A stretch of 64,000 bases of DNA from Gammaproteobacteria bacterium RIFCSPHIGHO2_12_FULL_35_23 (GTDB lineage Bacteria > Pseudomonadota > Gammaproteobacteria > UBA12402). This document shows, piece by piece, positions 62,930-64,000 of the stretch. Numbering within the stretch: the stretch's first letter is position 1; each line of letters starts with the position of its first letter. The notes under the pieces were generated by a model. The model was not told where the DNA came from. It searched no databases and saw nothing but the letters and a program-made list of their open reading frames with translations. A program made the position numbers and the translations under genes. Location: positions 45,946 to 109,945 of the forward strand of contig MGXT01000001.1 in NCBI GenBank assembly GCA_001801465.1. Reading direction: 5' to 3'.

Positions 62930-63778
62930 ATGAAACAAACCACCAAGCTTAAACAGCTATTGTCAAATAAGAAAACTATTATTGCCCCGGGTATTTTCGA
63001 TGGTCTGTCTGCCCGCCTTGCTGAACAAGCAGGATTTTCTGTTCTCTATGCTAGTGGTGGTGCAATTGCTAGAAGCTGTGGTTATCCTGATTTAGGCTTA
63101 CTTAGTTTTAACGAAGTCTGTGAACGCTTACAACAAATAATTGACGTCGTGAAAAGTCCTATTATTGCTGATGCAGATACCGGATTTGGAAATGAGATGA
63201 ATGTTAGACGTACCGTCAGGCAATTTGAACGTTTAGGCATTGCTGCTTTACATCTCGAAGATCAAACTTTCCCAAAACGTTGTGGACATTTAAATGATAA
63301 AAGCTTAATCCCTATTGAAGAAATGTGTTTAAAAATAAAGGTTGCAAAAGACTCCTTATCGGACCCTGATTTCACTCTCATCGCTCGAACCGATGCTGTT
63401 GCAGTAGAAGGAATTGAGGCTGCCTTACGCCGTGCAGAAGCTTACTATCAAGCAGGTGCTGGTATGTTATTTATTGAAGCGCCTGAAAGCTTAGAGCAAG
63501 TTGAGCTTATAGCCAAACGTATTCCTTATCCCAAACTTATTAATATGTTCCAGGGTGGTAAAACACCTTTAGTAGCTATAGAAAAACTCCAAGTATTAGG
63601 CTATCAATTAGTTATTATTCCTTCCGACTTACAACGTGCTGCTATGGCTGCCATGCAAAAAACGTTAGCGGCTATTTTAACAGAGGGCGATAGTCATAGT
63701 CTGGCTAACCAACTGACTAGTTTTAAAGAACGAGAAACCATTGTTGGTACTGAAGATTATTTAAACTTAGGAAAATAG
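62930..63778 (+). CDS. Isocitrate lyase/PEP mutase superfamily enzyme
   Basis: A 282-residue TIM-barrel protein. IAPGIFDGLSARLAEQAGF opens it, IADADTGFGN holds the metal-binding aspartates, HLEDQTFPKRCGH is the superfamily signature with the mobile-loop cysteine, and IARTDA follows. Methylisocitrate lyase (PrpB), oxaloacetate decarboxylase and carboxyphosphonoenolpyruvate mutase share all of these. KRCGH with Cys favours a lyase such as PrpB. No prpC or prpD is adjacent, so the substrate stays open. It has its own promoter and is divergent from glmU. Confidence 0.85.
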   Translation: MKQTTKLKQLLSNKKTIIAPGIFDGLSARLAEQAGFSVLYASGGAIARSCGYPDLGLLSFNEVCERLQQIIDVVKSPIIADADTGFGNEMNVRRTVRQFERLGIAALHLEDQTFPKRCGHLNDKSLIPIEEMCLKIKVAKDSLSDPDFTLIARTDAVAVEGIEAALRRAEAYYQAGAGMLFIEAPESLEQVELIAKRIPYPKLINMFQGGKTPLVAIEKLQVLGYQLVIIPSDLQRAAMAAMQKTLAAILTEGDSHSLANQLTSFKERETIVGTEDYLNLGK

Positions 63779-64000
63779 TTTAATTACTAACTTCATAAAA
63801 AAAACTGGTAACTATCCCCCATAAAACCTCATGTTCAAGAACAGTATTAACTAATTGATCATTAAGTTTTTAATTATATATCTGCCCCTGTTTAAAGTTT
63901 TTTGATAGTAAGTGTATTAGTTCCGACTTAATCTGACAGAGCTCTTGAAAAAGAGAGAGTTTCCGGTTTTGATAGAAGTGCAAACTTTAAATCAAAATTA
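63779..64000. other. Non-coding right end of the window
   Basis: About 220 bases with no supported gene. A short inverted repeat (CTCTT/AAGAG, around 63942-63954) is present but has no T-run. Confidence 0.45.

Noticed and set aside
63779..64000. Insertion-sequence end or tRNA at the right edge
   Set aside because: No transposase, clear terminal inverted repeat, or cloverleaf could be supported.
1..64000. CRISPR arrays, prophage, toxin-antitoxin or restriction systems
   Set aside because: No regularly spaced repeats and no matching genes were seen on either strand; the AAA/DUF4143 gene alone is not evidence of a defence system.

Overview
This is an A+T-rich gammaproteobacterial chromosome segment, most likely from the Legionellales. 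Three things point there: a legionaminic-acid type nonulosonate operon, a periplasmic Mip-type FKBP, and a housekeeping set (argS, SPOR protein, hslVU, rpiA, polA, glmUS, PiT transporter) of ordinary gammaproteobacterial type. I see no tRNA, rRNA, CRISPR array, transposase or phage gene. The assignment rests on gene content only.

Positions 245-33668 form a large surface-polysaccharide locus made of several opposed operons. (1) A ten-gene minus-strand operon (10452 down to 245) holds a GmhA-like isomerase, a putative glycosyltransferase, a PglK/MsbA-like ABC flippase, LegB, LegC, NeuB/LegI, NeuD, a PtmE-like nucleotidyltransferase and a HisF/HisH-like ammonia-channelling pair. Together these indicate an acetamidino-modified legionaminic-type sugar. 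(2) A seven-gene plus-strand operon (10754-18155) holds three NAD-dependent epimerases, an HldE-like protein with swapped domain order, a Gfo/Idh oxidoreductase, a UDP-glucose-dehydrogenase homologue without its catalytic cysteine, and a methyltransferase. It looks like a modified heptose or hexose pathway. (3) Two tandem DegT aminotransferases (18208-20483) follow. (4) cysQ-cysD-cysN-cysC (21688-25745) make PAPS and dispose of PAP. They meet a sulfotransferase head-on, and no sulfate-reduction gene is present, so the likely product is a sulfated glycan. (5) A minus-strand operon (25763-30672) joins the sulfotransferase to a thiamine-diphosphate E1 alpha/beta pair, a short-chain dehydrogenase and a sugar epimerase. 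(6) A WecA-like initiating transferase and three small Wzz-like co-polymerase paralogues lie scattered through 20672-33668.

From 33669 on the window is metabolic and housekeeping. It holds a 5-methylthioribose module (kinase, class II aldolase, isomerase; 33669-36557), malic enzyme, ribulose-phosphate epimerase, a short Mip-like isomerase, rpiA, hslU and hslV behind a heat-shock-type promoter, a rhomboid protease, a SPOR protein and argS. These are followed by a GFA-family protein, a phosphohexomutase (which could feed the sugar pathways), a DUF47/PiT phosphate-uptake pair, cytidine deaminase, purine nucleoside phosphorylase, a universal stress protein and a methyltransferase.

The right end holds an AAA/DUF4143 ATPase, a lipoprotein with three cysteine-rich repeats, polA, an NTF2-like protein, a DsbG-like oxidoreductase, glmS and glmU (supplying UDP-GlcNAc, the likely root of many sugars above), and an isocitrate-lyase-superfamily enzyme.
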